Positions 56,042-64,000 of a stretch of DNA of 64,000 nt are shown in pieces (the first letter of the stretch is position 1; the number at the start of each line of letters is the position of its first letter). A model generated the notes under the pieces. That model ran no database searches, was not told the origin of the DNA, and saw only the letters and a program-made list of their open reading frames with translations. The translations under genes and the position numbers were made by a program. The stretch is from assembly GCF_900110885.1 (NCBI RefSeq), contig NZ_FOFJ01000001.1, positions 1 to 64,000 on the forward strand. The letters run 5' to 3'. Source of the stretch: Azotobacter beijerinckii. GTDB lineage: Bacteria; Pseudomonadota; Gammaproteobacteria; Pseudomonadales; Pseudomonadaceae.

Positions 56042-57964
56042 TTACTTGTTGTCCTTGCTGTCCTTGACCTCTTCGAACTCGGCATCCACCACGTCGTCCC
56101 CGGCCTTGGCCTTCTCGCCGCCCTGAGCAGCCTCGCCGGACTCCGCCTGCTCGGCATACATCTTCTGCGCCAACGGTGCGGTGGCCTGGGACAGGGCGTT
56201 CATCTGGGACTCGATCCGGGCCTTGTCGTCGCCCTTGAGTGCCGCTTCCAGGTCGACAACTGCCTTCTCGATGGCAACCTTCTCGTCCGCGCCGACCTTG
56301 TCACCAGCCTCGGAGATCATCTTGCGGGTAGCGTGCACCAGTTGGTCGCCCTGGTTGCGTACGGAGACCAGTTCCTCGAACTTGCGGTCCTCCTCGGCGT
56401 TGGCCTCGGCATCGCGCACCATCTGCTGGATCTCTTCCTCGGACAGGCCGGAGTTGGCCTTAATCACGATGGACTGGTGCTTGCCGGTGGCCTTGTCCTT
56501 GGCGGACACGTGCAGGATGCCGTTGGCGTCGATGTCGAAGGTGACCTCGATCTGCGGCACGCCGCGCGGTGCCGGCGGGATGTCGGCCAGGTCGAAGCGG
56601 CCCAGCGACTTGTTCTGCGCGGCCTGCTTGCGCTCGCCCTGCAGCACGTGGATGGTCACCGCACCCTGGTTGTCGTCAGCGGTGGAGAACACCTGGGACT
56701 TCTTGGTCGGGATGGTGGTGTTCTTCTCGATCAGCGCGGTCATCACCCCGCCCAGGGTTTCGATGCCCAGGGTCAGCGGGGAGACGTCGAGCAGCAGCAC
56801 GTCCTTGACGTCGCCGGCCAGCACGGCGCCCTGGATGGCGGCCCCCATGGCCACGGCTTCGTCCGGGTTGACGTCCTTGCGCGCTTCCTTGCCGAAGAAC
56901 TCGGCGACCTTCTGCTGCACCAGCGGCATGCGGGTCTGGCCGCCGACCAAGATCACGTCGTCGATCTTGCCGGCGTCGATGCCTGCATCCTTCAGCGCGA
57001 CGCGGCACGGCTCGATAGTGCGCGCAACCAGATCCTCGACCAGCGCTTCCAGCTTGGCACGGGAGATCTTCACGTTGAGGTGCTTCGGCCCGGTGGCGTC
57101 GGCGGTGATGTACGGCAGGTTGACATCGGTCTGCTGGCTGGAGGACAGCTCGATCTTGGCCTTCTCGGCAGCTTCCTTCAGGCGCTGCATGGCCAGCGGG
57201 TCGCCCTTGAGGTCGATGCCGCTTTCCTTCTTGAATTCGTCGACGAGGTAGTCGATCAGGCGGATGTCGAAGTCCTCGCCGCCGAGGAAGGTATCGCCGT
57301 TGGTGGCCAGCACCTCGAACTGGTGCTCGCCGTCGACTTCGGCGATCTCGATCACCGACACGTCGAAGGTACCGCCGCCCAGGTCGTAGACGATGATGGT
57401 GTGATCGCCCTTGGCCTTGTCCATGCCGTAGGCCAACGCCGCGGCGGTCGGCTCGTTGATGATCCGTTTGACGTCCAGGCCGGCGATGCGGCCGGCATCC
57501 TTGGTGGCCTGACGCTGGCTGTCGTTGAAGTAGGCCGGCACGGTGATCACCGCTTCGGTGACCGGCTCGCCGAGGTAGTCTTCGGCGGTCTTCTTCATCT
57601 TCTTCAGCACTTCGGCGCTGATCTGCGGCGGCGCCATCTTCTGGCCCTTCACTTCCACCCAGGCGTCGCCGTTGTCGGCCTTGGCGATCTTGTAGGGAAC
57701 CAGTTTGATATCTTTCTGCACCACGTCTTCTTCGAAGCGGCGACCGATCAGGCGCTTCACCGCGTAGAGGGTATTGTGCGGATTGGTCACTGCCTGGCGC
57801 TTGGCGCTCTGCCCGACCAGGATCTCGCCGTCGTTGCTGTAGGCGATGATCGACGGGGTGGTACGACCGCCCTCGGCGTTCTCGATGACCTTGGCCACGC
57901 CGTTTTCCAGCACGGACACGCAGGAGTTGGTGGTGCCCAGGTCGATACCGATGATTTTGCCCAT
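56042..57964 (-). CDS. dnaK: Chaperone protein DnaK (Hsp70)
   Basis: ATP-dependent chaperone. The 640-aa protein has the nucleotide-binding domain with [10 protein letters not shown] (about 6-15), [17 protein letters not shown] and [10 protein letters not shown], the substrate-binding domain after the [15 protein letters not shown] linker (about 385-400), and an acidic tail ending in EEVKD. Start [10 protein letters not shown] has GGAGAG 5-7 nt upstream, better than an in-frame GTG two codons earlier. Downstream of grpE. Confidence 0.97.
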   Translation of the reverse strand: MGKIIGIDLGTTNSCVSVLENGVAKVIENAEGGRTTPSIIAYSNDGEILVGQSAKRQAVTNPHNTLYAVKRLIGRRFEEDVVQKDIKLVPYKIAKADNGDAWVEVKGQKMAPPQISAEVLKKMKKTAEDYLGEPVTEAVITVPAYFNDSQRQATKDAGRIAGLDVKRIINEPTAAALAYGMDKAKGDHTIIVYDLGGGTFDVSVIEIAEVDGEHQFEVLATNGDTFLGGEDFDIRLIDYLVDEFKKESGIDLKGDPLAMQRLKEAAEKAKIELSSSQQTDVNLPYITADATGPKHLNVKISRAKLEALVEDLVARTIEPCRVALKDAGIDAGKIDDVILVGGQTRMPLVQQKVAEFFGKEARKDVNPDEAVAMGAAIQGAVLAGDVKDVLLLDVSPLTLGIETLGGVMTALIEKNTTIPTKKSQVFSTADDNQGAVTIHVLQGERKQAAQNKSLGRFDLADIPPAPRGVPQIEVTFDIDANGILHVSAKDKATGKHQSIVIKANSGLSEEEIQQMVRDAEANAEEDRKFEELVSVRNQGDQLVHATRKMISEAGDKVGADEKVAIEKAVVDLEAALKGDDKARIESQMNALSQATAPLAQKMYAEQAESGEAAQGGEKAKAGDDVVDAEFEEVKDSKDNK

Positions 57965-58106
57965 ATTCACTCTCCGAAACTTTGATTCAGCAGGCTATCG
58001 AAAGCCCCTGTGCTAAGCGTTCCACTGGCCTGCCGCCGGACCCCGAAGACCCGGCGCGAAAGCCGATAAATGCATGCCCTTACAGATGGGGACGGGCCGT
58101 CCCATT

Positions 58107-58670
58107 TCAAGCCTGTGCGTCGCTCGCGGGCGCCGGCGTCTTGCTGACCACGACCATCGCCGGCCGCAACAGACGGCCGCTGAGCAGATAGCCCTTCTGG
58201 AACACCTTGAGCACGCTGCCCGGCTCGGCACTGGCGCTTTCCTCCATGGCTATCGCCTGGTGGTGCTCGGAATTGAAGGGCTCGCCGTGGGGATCGAGCT
58301 GCTCGAGCTGATAGCGCTTGAGCACGTCATGGAACATCTTCAGGGTCAGTTCCATGCCTTCGCGCATCGGCCGGATCGACTCGTCGGCCGGGTCGGACAG
58401 CTCGACACCGCGCTCGAGGCTGTCGACCACTCCCAGCAGATCCTGAGCAAAGCGCTCCAGGGCAAACTTGTGCGCCTTCTCTACATCCTGCTCGGCACGC
58501 CGACGCACGTTCTGCAGCTCCGCCACGGCGCGCAGGGACTGATCCTGGGCAGCAGCCAGCTGCTCTTCGAGCGCCTGCACGCGAGCGGCCAGGTCCTCGC
58601 CGGCGGCGGCGCCCTCGGCAGCCGGAGTCGCCTCGGGAGTCTGGTTATCCAGGTTCTGTTCGTCAGCCAT
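58107..58670 (-). CDS. grpE: Nucleotide exchange factor GrpE
   Basis: Releases ADP from DnaK. The 187-aa protein has a disordered acidic N-terminus, a long coiled coil (about 25-75) and a C-terminal beta domain with [14 protein letters not shown]. Start [10 protein letters not shown] has AAGGAGAG upstream. It is the first gene of the heat-shock cluster and is preceded by a sigma-32 promoter. The dnaK start lies 142 bp downstream. Confidence 0.95.
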   Translation of the reverse strand: MADEQNLDNQTPEATPAAEGAAAGEDLAARVQALEEQLAAAQDQSLRAVAELQNVRRRAEQDVEKAHKFALERFAQDLLGVVDSLERGVELSDPADESIRPMREGMELTLKMFHDVLKRYQLEQLDPHGEPFNSEHHQAIAMEESASAEPGSVLKVFQKGYLLSGRLLRPAMVVVSKTPAPASDAQA

Positions 58671-58724
58671 GCATCTCTCCTTTCAAAAAGCGGCCACGGG
58701 AGCGGCCCGTGTTTCTGCCGCCCT

Positions 58725-58755
58725 ATATGGGGATGCAATCCGGCGCTTCAAGGGG
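58725..58755 (-). promoter_or_regulatory. Sigma-32 heat-shock promoter of grpE
   Basis: On the minus strand CCCCTTGAA (58755-58747) and CCCCATAT (58732-58725) with 14 bp between CTTGAA and the -10 box, a near-perfect RpoH promoter. Transcription would start near 58717, giving a ~47-nt leader with a CACGGG/CCCGTG hairpin. Confidence 0.9.
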
Positions 58756-58813
58756 AACCGCGCAGCCCGTCGGCATTTCGCACACCGGCGAGTTGTCGAA
58801 GCAAAACCGATTA

Positions 58814-58829
58814 CTGTATCAATACACAG
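58814..58829 (+). promoter_or_regulatory. LexA (SOS) box upstream of recN
   Basis: CTGTATCAATACACAG keeps the CTGT-N8-ACAG palindrome of gammaproteobacterial LexA boxes, 24 bp before the recN ATG. Confidence 0.88.
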
Positions 58830-58853
58830 ATACCGCATCCCGGGAGCCTCGCC

Positions 58854-60527
58854 ATGCTGGTGCACCTGTCGATCCACAACTACGCCATCGTCGAACACCT
58901 GGACCTCGAGCTGGATACGGGCATGACCGTCATCACCGGCGAAACCGGCGCCGGCAAGTCGATCATGCTCGACGCCCTCGGCCTGGCGCTCGGCGATCGG
59001 GCCGACAGCGGCGCCGTGCGACCGGGCACGGACAAGGCCGACATCCTCGCCAGCTTCGACCTGACGGCGATCCCCGAAGCGCGGGCCTGGCTCGCCGAGC
59101 GCGACCTGGAGCGCGAAGGCCCGTGCATCCTGCGCCGGGTGATCACCGCCGAAGGCCGCTCGCGCGCCTACATCAACGGCTCGCCCTGCCCGCAGGGCGA
59201 CCTCCGGGCGCTCGGCGAACTGCTGATCGACATCCACAACCAGCACGAGCACCAGTCCCTGCTGAAGAACGACACCCACCGGCGCCTGCTCGACGAATAT
59301 GCCGGTGCCAGCGAACTGGCTCGCCAGGTGCAGATGGCCGCTCAGCGCTGGCGGCAGACCCGCCAGGAGCTGGAAAGGCTGTCCAACGCCGGCGACGAAC
59401 AGCGCGCCCGCCAGCAACTGCTCAACTACCAGCTGGAAGAACTGGAAAAACTGGCCCTTGGCGACCGCGAACTGGAGGAACTGGAGCTGGAGCACAAGAC
59501 CCTGAGCAACGCCGAGCAGCTACTCGGCAACTGCCGCCAGGTCATCGACCTGTGTAGCGAGAGCGATGCCGGCAACGTGCTCTCCGCCCTGACCGCCAGC
59601 CTGCAGCGCCTGACCAGCCTGCAGGCGCAGCCCGGCCCGCTCGGCGAAGCGGTCAACCTGCTCGCCAGCGCACAGATCCAGGTCGAGGAAGCCGTCGGCG
59701 AACTGAACCGTTTTCTCGATCATTTCGATGTCGATCCGCAGCGCCAGCAGAGCATCGAGGAACGGCTCGACGCCATCTACGGCCTGGCGCGCAAGCACCG
59801 GATACCGCCGGGCGAACTGATCCCCTTGCAACAGCGACTGCGGAGCGAGCTGGCCGGACTGAACGCCGACGACGAAACCCTCGAGCGTCTCGACCGAGAG
59901 CTGGCGGCCTATGCTCGCCATTATCGGGAAAAGGCCGGGGAGCTCGGCGGACTCCGGCGGCAGGCCGGCGAACGCCTGGCCACGGCGGTGGAAGGGCAGA
60001 TGCAGCGCCTGGGCATGCCCGGCGGGCTCTTCGCCATCGAACTGCATCCGTCCACCTCGAGCGAGCCCCACCCCCAGGGGCTCGAGCAGGTCGAGTTCCT
60101 GGTCAGCGCCAACCCCGGCCAGCCCCTGAAACCCCTGCCCAGGGTGGCCTCGGGCGGCGAGCTGTCGCGCATCAGCCTGGCCATCCAGGTGATCACCGCA
60201 CAGACCTCGCGCACCCCGACCCTGGTCTTCGACGAGGTCGATGTCGGCATCGGCGGCCCGACCGCCGAAGTGGTCGGCCAACTCCTGCGCCAGCTCGGCC
60301 AGCAGGGCCAGGTCCTGACCGTCACCCACCTGCCCCAGGTCGCCACCCAGGGCCATCGCCACCTCTTCGTGCACAAGGCTCGCGGGATCGACGAAACCCG
60401 CACCGCGGTCGCCCGCCTGGAGGGCGACTCGCGCATCGCGGAAGTCGCCCGCATGCTCGGCGGACTCGAGCTGACCGAGGAATCCCTGGCCCACGCCCGG
60501 CGGATGATCGGCAGCGCCCAGACCTGA
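58854..60527 (+). CDS. recN: DNA repair protein RecN
   Basis: SMC-like ATPase that helps bring broken DNA ends together in recombinational repair. The 557-aa protein has an N-terminal Walker A GETGAGKS (29-36), coiled-coil arms (about 150-360), and the C-terminal ABC signature ASGGELSRISLA with Walker B VFDEVDVGIGG. Start MLVHLSIHNYAI with GGGAG 7 nt upstream. It is single, SOS-regulated by the LexA box, divergent from grpE and convergent with fur. Confidence 0.96.
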   Translation: MLVHLSIHNYAIVEHLDLELDTGMTVITGETGAGKSIMLDALGLALGDRADSGAVRPGTDKADILASFDLTAIPEARAWLAERDLEREGPCILRRVITAEGRSRAYINGSPCPQGDLRALGELLIDIHNQHEHQSLLKNDTHRRLLDEYAGASELARQVQMAAQRWRQTRQELERLSNAGDEQRARQQLLNYQLEELEKLALGDRELEELELEHKTLSNAEQLLGNCRQVIDLCSESDAGNVLSALTASLQRLTSLQAQPGPLGEAVNLLASAQIQVEEAVGELNRFLDHFDVDPQRQQSIEERLDAIYGLARKHRIPPGELIPLQQRLRSELAGLNADDETLERLDRELAAYARHYREKAGELGGLRRQAGERLATAVEGQMQRLGMPGGLFAIELHPSTSSEPHPQGLEQVEFLVSANPGQPLKPLPRVASGGELSRISLAIQVITAQTSRTPTLVFDEVDVGIGGPTAEVVGQLLRQLGQQGQVLTVTHLPQVATQGHRHLFVHKARGIDETRTAVARLEGDSRIAEVARMLGGLELTEESLAHARRMIGSAQT

Positions 60528-60545
60528 ACGGCATGGCTCCACAAG

Positions 60546-60577
60546 GCAAAAAGGCGACCCGCGGGTCGCCTTTTTGC
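60546..60577. terminator. Bidirectional terminator between recN and fur
   Basis: Perfect 15-bp stem GCAAAAAGGCGACCC with its complement around a GC loop. T runs exist on both strands, ending both converging genes. Confidence 0.92.
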
Positions 60578-60602
60578 TTGGTGGGCCGAAACGCCCCGAA
60601 AC

Positions 60603-61007
60603 TCAGGACTTCTTGCGCACGTAGAGCACCAGGTTGTGGTCGACCAGCTCGAAGCCGTGCCGCTTGACGATCTCCCGCTGCAGCTTCTCGATATCCGGAT
60701 CGTAGAACTCGATCACCTCGCCGGAGTCCACGCAGACCATGTGGTCGTGATGCCCGCTGTCGGCCAGCTCGAACACCGCATGTCCGCCATCGAAGTTGTG
60801 CCGCACCACCAGCCCGGCGGCCTCGAACTGGGTCAGCACCCGATAGACCGTTGCCAAGCCCACGTCTTCCCCGGCCTCCATCAAGGACTTGTAGACATCT
60901 TCCGCGCTCATGTGGCGATGCCCGGCAGAGTCGAGCATCTGCAGGATCTTGACGCGCGGCAGGGTAACTTTCAGACCGGCTTTACGCAGTTCGTTATTTT
61001 CAACCAT
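60603..61007 (-). CDS. fur: Ferric uptake regulator
   Basis: Iron-responsive repressor. The 134-aa protein has a winged helix (about 1-82) and a His-rich metal/dimerisation domain with [10 protein letters not shown] (about 84-93). It lacks the C-terminal Cys pair of the E. coli protein, as in other pseudomonads. Start [11 protein letters not shown] by homology. Divergent from bamE, a widely conserved pair. A likely target in the window is the Fur box at 10702. Confidence 0.96.
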   Translation of the reverse strand: MVENNELRKAGLKVTLPRVKILQMLDSAGHRHMSAEDVYKSLMEAGEDVGLATVYRVLTQFEAAGLVVRHNFDGGHAVFELADSGHHDHMVCVDSGEVIEFYDPDIEKLQREIVKRHGFELVDHNLVLYVRKKS

Positions 61008-61098
61008 GGTCGGCTTTCTTGCTGCTGCTTCGCAGCCTCCTTCAATGCAGGTATTATCAGGGATTAGTGCCCCGGCAGATAGCGGAACTCTCCCAGCG

Positions 61099-61581
61099 AT
61101 GCAAAACACCAAGCTCATGCTGACCAGTCTACCCCTCGTGGGCCTGCTCGCTCTTGCCGGCTGCACGATCCCCGGGGTGTACAAAATCGACATTCAGCAG
61201 GGCAATGTCGTGACGCAGGACATGATAGACCAGTTGCGCCCCGGAATGACCCGCCGTCAAGTCCGGTTTGTCATGGGCAGCCCGCTGATCACCGACACCT
61301 TCCATCCGGATCGCTGGGACTATCTCTACAGTATCAAACCCGGCGGCGGCGAGCGCCTGCAGGAGCGGGTCAGCCTGGTGTTCGACCGCAACGACCAGCT
61401 GGTCGGACTGTCCGGCGACTTCCTGCCCGGCGTCACGCGCGACGAAGCGATTCTGAGCCGCAGCGGTACACCCCCCAAGGAAGGCGAAAAGCCAGCCAAA
61501 CCGGGCTCGCTGCTCGACGAGATCCAGCGCGAAGTGGACCAGACGGAAAGCGCGCCCGTGCCGACACCGGAACCCCTCTAG
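61099..61581 (+). CDS. bamE: Outer membrane assembly lipoprotein BamE (OmlA)
   Basis: Lipoprotein of the BAM complex for outer-membrane proteins. The 160-aa protein has a signal peptide with lipobox LAGC (Cys22) and a SmpA/OmlA domain (about 35-105) including [19 protein letters not shown] Pro/Glu-rich tail (about 120-160) is longer than in E. coli. Start [10 protein letters not shown]. Divergent from fur, as known for P. aeruginosa omlA-fur. Confidence 0.94.
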   Translation: MQNTKLMLTSLPLVGLLALAGCTIPGVYKIDIQQGNVVTQDMIDQLRPGMTRRQVRFVMGSPLITDTFHPDRWDYLYSIKPGGGERLQERVSLVFDRNDQLVGLSGDFLPGVTRDEAILSRSGTPPKEGEKPAKPGSLLDEIQREVDQTESAPVPTPEPL

Positions 61582-61644
61582 CCCCGCGGCAAGCCTGCCA
61601 AGCCCGGAGCGATTCCAAGGCTCGACACACGAAGACGCCGCTCT

Positions 61645-61968
61645 TCACCGCGACAGGTCCTCGCCCCCCTTCGCTTTCGCGGCCCTGGCCGCCCGCTGCT
61701 TGCGAACCTCCTTGGGATCGGCGATCAGCGGACGATAGATCTCCACCCGCTCGCCCTCCTCCAGCATGCGCTCCTCCGGCCTGGCCACCGCCTTGCCGAA
61801 AACCCCCAGCGGCGCGCTCGCCAGATCCAGGCCCGGGAAATCCCTGTCGAGAGCGGAGCGCAATGCCGCCTCGCGCACCGTGGTACCGCGCGGCACGCTC
61901 AGCCCGACCAGCTTCTGCCGGTCCGCCAGCGCATAGACCACCTCCACGGCGATGCTTTGCTTATCCAT
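61645..61968 (-). CDS. rnfH: RnfH family ubiquitin-like protein
   Basis: 107-aa beta-grasp (ubiquitin-like) protein of unclear role; named for its position in some rnf operons. Features are IAVEVVYALADRQ (about 5-17) and GVFGKAV, RIYRPL-type EIYRPLIADPKEVRKQRAA, with a basic Lys/Arg tail. Start MDKQSIAV overlaps the 3' end of ratA by 8 bp, so it is coupled to it. This ratA-rnfH pair is conserved in gammaproteobacteria. Confidence 0.92.
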   Translation of the reverse strand: MDKQSIAVEVVYALADRQKLVGLSVPRGTTVREAALRSALDRDFPGLDLASAPLGVFGKAVARPEERMLEEGERVEIYRPLIADPKEVRKQRAARAAKAKGGEDLSR

Positions 61969-62395
61969 ACAGTTGCTTGGCTCGCTCGCAGAAGGCATCC
62001 ACCAGGGTATTGGCTGCCTGGTTGAACAGCGGCCCGAGAGTTGCCTTGATCAGCGGCCCGGAGTAGTCGAAGGTCAGATCGAGACTGATCTTGCAGGCCT
62101 TCTCGCCGAGCGCCTTGAACTCCCAGAGACCGTGCAGATGGGCGAAGGGTCCCTCTTCCAGGTTCATCTCGATGCTCTGCCCCGGCTGCAGGCTGTTGCG
62201 GGTGAGAAAGCGCTGACTCAATCCTCCCTTGGCCACTTCCAGCCTGGCACGCATCTGTGTCTCGCTGGTTTCCAGCACGTCGGCGGCGCTGCACCAGGGA
62301 AGGAAATCCGGATAGTGCGCCACGTCGTTGACCAGATCATAAAGAGCACGTGCCGGAAAGGGCAGCAGTGCCGAGCGGTGTATGCGAGTCGCCAT
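61961..62395 (-). CDS. ratA: Ribosome association toxin RatA family protein
   Basis: 144-aa START/polyketide-cyclase-like protein. In E. coli RatA was reported to bind 50S and block 70S formation; mitochondrial relatives (Coq10) bind quinone, so a lipid-binding role is possible. Motifs: YDLVNDVAHYPDFLPWC (about 19-35) and DYSGPLIKATLGPLF. Start MATRIHRSALL. First gene of ratA-rnfH, divergent from smpB. Confidence 0.92.
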   Translation of the reverse strand: MATRIHRSALLPFPARALYDLVNDVAHYPDFLPWCSAADVLETSETQMRARLEVAKGGLSQRFLTRNSLQPGQSIEMNLEEGPFAHLHGLWEFKALGEKACKISLDLTFDYSGPLIKATLGPLFNQAANTLVDAFCERAKQLYG

Positions 62396-62623
62396 TCAAT
62401 GAACTCTCGGTTACTTCGTCAATTCGCCAGCAAACGCGGCAGCACGCCCGGTGCCTGCAAGGCCGCCCGACAGACCGCGAAGGGAATGCCGAAGGCCAGG
62501 CAAGGACACCGTCGACGACGGCCATCGCGCCTTGCCTGCCTCTGCGTGCAGGAGCGATCGGGCATTCTCCGAAATTAGCCGCCCCCCCTCAAGCTCGGTG
62601 TCGCCAGCCCGCGCGCAACTGCC

Positions 62624-62629
62624 TATAAT
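62624..62629 (+). promoter_or_regulatory. Candidate -10 element abutting the smpB start
   Basis: TATAAT ends 9 nt before the smpB ATG (TATAAT-GCGCGGCCT-ATG). If it is the promoter the mRNA would have a 1-4-nt leader. No Shine-Dalgarno sequence and no clear -35 are present. Confidence 0.45.
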
Positions 62630-62638
62630 GCGCGGCCT

Positions 62639-63121
62639 ATGGCTAAGCAAAAGAAACACCCTCAGGGCAACATCGCGCAAAACAAGAAGGCGCTGCACGA
62701 CTACTTCATCGAACAGAAGTTCGAGGCCGGTCTGGCCTTGGCTGGCTGGGAGGTGAAGAGCCTGCGCGCCGGCAAGGCACAACTGGTCGACAGCTACGTA
62801 CTGCTGAAGGATGGCGAGGCCTGGCTGATGGGCAGCCACATCACGCCCCTGACGACGGCCAGTACCCATGTGATCGCCGACCCGACCCGCACCCGCAAGC
62901 TGCTGCTGCACAAGCGCGAGCTCGGCAAGCTGTTCGGTGCCGTCCAGCAGAAGGGCTACGCCTGCGTCGCCCTGTCGTTGTACTGGAAGAAGCACCTGAT
63001 CAAGTGCGAGGTCGCCCTGGCCAAGGGCAAGAAGGAATACGACAAGCGCGACACCGAGAAGGTCCGCGACTCCGACCGGGAAATCCAGCGCGCCATGCGC
63101 AACAAGGGCAAGGAAGACTAG
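62639..63121 (+). CDS. smpB: SsrA-binding protein SmpB
   Basis: Partner of tmRNA in rescue of stalled ribosomes. The 160-aa protein has the OB-fold core [20 protein letters not shown] (about 16-35) and [11 protein letters not shown], and a basic C-terminal tail ([10 protein letters not shown] and onward) that enters the decoding centre. Start [10 protein letters not shown] by homology; no ribosome site precedes it. The ssrA gene itself is not in the window. Confidence 0.96.
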   Translation: MAKQKKHPQGNIAQNKKALHDYFIEQKFEAGLALAGWEVKSLRAGKAQLVDSYVLLKDGEAWLMGSHITPLTTASTHVIADPTRTRKLLLHKRELGKLFGAVQQKGYACVALSLYWKKHLIKCEVALAKGKKEYDKRDTEKVRDSDREIQRAMRNKGKED

Positions 63122-63148
63122 CCCCAGGCGGCGCCCGCCGCCTGCCCC

Positions 63149-63925
63149 TCAGCTCTCGGCCAACCCCTGCCGCCGCCGCGCCCGCGCCTCGCGTCGCGCC
63201 TCCTGCTGCACCTCGGCCAGCACCTCCTGCACATAGAGGATGTGCCGACTGGAAATCGCCCGCGCCTCCTCGGCACGCCCCTCGATGATCGCTTCGTACA
63301 GCTCGCGATGCTGCTGCATCAGCATGTCGCGGGTCTCGCCGCGCTGCGCGTACATGCCGCCGATGTTGGTCACCACATTGCGCCTGAGCAGATCGAACAG
63401 CCCCTTGATGGTGTGCAGCAGCACAGCATTGTGACTGGCCTCGGCGATCGCCAGATGGAAGCACGCATCGGCCAATCCCTCCTCCGCACCGCCACCCGGC
63501 ACCGAGGCAGCGTAGCAGCGCTGCAGACGCTCGAAGGCCTCGCGCAGACGCTCGTGGTCCAGCGGCGTGGCGCGCTGCGCGGCGTAGAAGGCGCAGGCGC
63601 CCTCCAGGGTATGGCGAAACTCCAGCAGATCGCGCTGCGCCTCCCCATTGCTTTCCAGCAACTGCAGCAGCGGATCGCTGAAGGTCGAGCCCAGCGACTC
63701 GACCACATAGGTACCGCCCCCTTGGCGACTGATCAGCAGGCCGCGCGCCGCCAGCTTCTGGATCGCTTCGCGCAGCGAGGGACGCGACACCCCGAACTGC
63801 TCGGCCAGTGCCCGCTCCGGCGGCAGACGCTCGCCGGCCTTGAGCGAGCCCTCGAGGATCATCGCCTCGAGCCGCTCGACGATGTCATCCGACAGACGGC
63901 GCTGTCGAACCGGACCGAATCCCAT
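63149..63925 (-). CDS. lldR: GntR-family (FCD) regulator, LldR-like
   Basis: 258-aa transcription regulator: N-terminal winged helix (about 8-75) with VSRPSLREAIQKLAARGLL, and a C-terminal all-helical FCD ligand domain (about 90-225) with FHLAIAEASHNAVL, whose His residues usually bind metal. At this place in P. aeruginosa lies the regulator of the lactate genes lldP-lldD, so L-lactate control is likely; the lactate genes would lie beyond the right edge. Start MGFGPVRQRRLSDDI by homology. Confidence 0.85.
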   Translation of the reverse strand: MGFGPVRQRRLSDDIVERLEAMILEGSLKAGERLPPERALAEQFGVSRPSLREAIQKLAARGLLISRQGGGTYVVESLGSTFSDPLLQLLESNGEAQRDLLEFRHTLEGACAFYAAQRATPLDHERLREAFERLQRCYAASVPGGGAEEGLADACFHLAIAEASHNAVLLHTIKGLFDLLRRNVVTNIGGMYAQRGETRDMLMQQHRELYEAIIEGRAEEARAISSRHILYVQEVLAEVQQEARREARARRRQGLAES

Positions 63926-63975
63926 TGCTCTCCCCACTTGTTTGATCGGCCCACAGCCCAACTGCTGCAGCCCGT

Positions 63976-64000
63976 CCGCCTCTTCCGCCTCTTCCGCCTC
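63976..64000. repeat. Short tandem repeat at the right edge
   Basis: CGCCTCTTC occurs about two and a half times up to the window end (63976-64000). The tract may continue beyond the window, so its size is unknown. It lies in the gap upstream of the lldR-like gene. Confidence 0.5.

Noticed and set aside
58086-58107. Hairpin at the grpE 3' end as an intrinsic terminator
   Set aside because: The stem ATGGG-ACGG has a bulge and no T run follows on the minus strand, and dnaK is expected to be cotranscribed.

Overview
The window is a chromosomal core segment of a high-GC gammaproteobacterium in the Pseudomonas/Azotobacter/Stutzerimonas group. The evidence is gene order, which follows the P. aeruginosa block running from pssA-ilvC to smpB-lldR almost gene for gene, and group-specific genes: CbrX-CbrA-CbrB with the CrcZ sRNA, a PrrF/ArrF-type iron sRNA, and RnfH/RatA/BamE beside fur. 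No CRISPR array, insertion sequence, prophage or integron is visible, so this is core genome and not an accessory island. The species cannot be fixed from the sequence alone.

Layout. Positions 1-330 hold the leader and tandem promoters of an rRNA operon that reads leftward out of the window. Next come pssA, ilvC and ilvIH (minus), a DUF4124 protein, a YqcC-TPR lipoprotein-mrcB cluster, and a two-kinase fusion protein. Then come a PrrF-like sRNA with a Fur box and a reduced haem-uptake cluster (phuU-phuV-phuW). From 13.6 to 22 kb lie a Rieske protein, an aminotransferase-sfsA pair, dksA, gluQ and the carbon/nitrogen regulators cbrXAB followed by CrcZ. From 22.8 to 33.8 kb, all plus strand, are pcnB, folK, panBC, panD, pgi, acs and a large DUF748 protein. 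From 33.9 to 47.6 kb, all minus, is the RNA and translation block: pnp, rpsO, truB, rbfA, infB, nusA, rimP, two tRNAs, secG, glmM, folP and ftsH. From 47.7 kb on are rlmE, yhbY, carAB-greA, dapB, dnaJ-dnaK-grpE, recN, fur, bamE, rnfH-ratA, smpB and an lldR-like regulator.

How the parts connect. CbrA/CbrB probably activate CrcZ through a sigma-54 promoter with GGTAACAG/CTGTTACC sites. CrcZ carries several A-rich CA motifs that would titrate Hfq/Crc, and the acs ribosome binding site downstream carries the same type of motif. Fur is encoded at 60.6 kb, and a Fur-box-controlled sRNA lies at 10.7 kb beside haem-transport genes. The grpE-dnaK-dnaJ group has a clear sigma-32 promoter, and recN has a LexA box.

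Most notable departures from the expected layout: (1) tpiA, normally between glmM and secG, is gone except for a frameshifted remnant of its last ~35 codons; (2) the haem locus has the permease, ATPase and ChaN-like protein but no receptor, cytoplasmic haem carrier or periplasmic binding protein; (3) there is one PrrF-type sRNA here instead of the tandem pair of P. aeruginosa, and its 3' end overlaps phuW antisense; (4) the extra ORF between carA and carB is absent.
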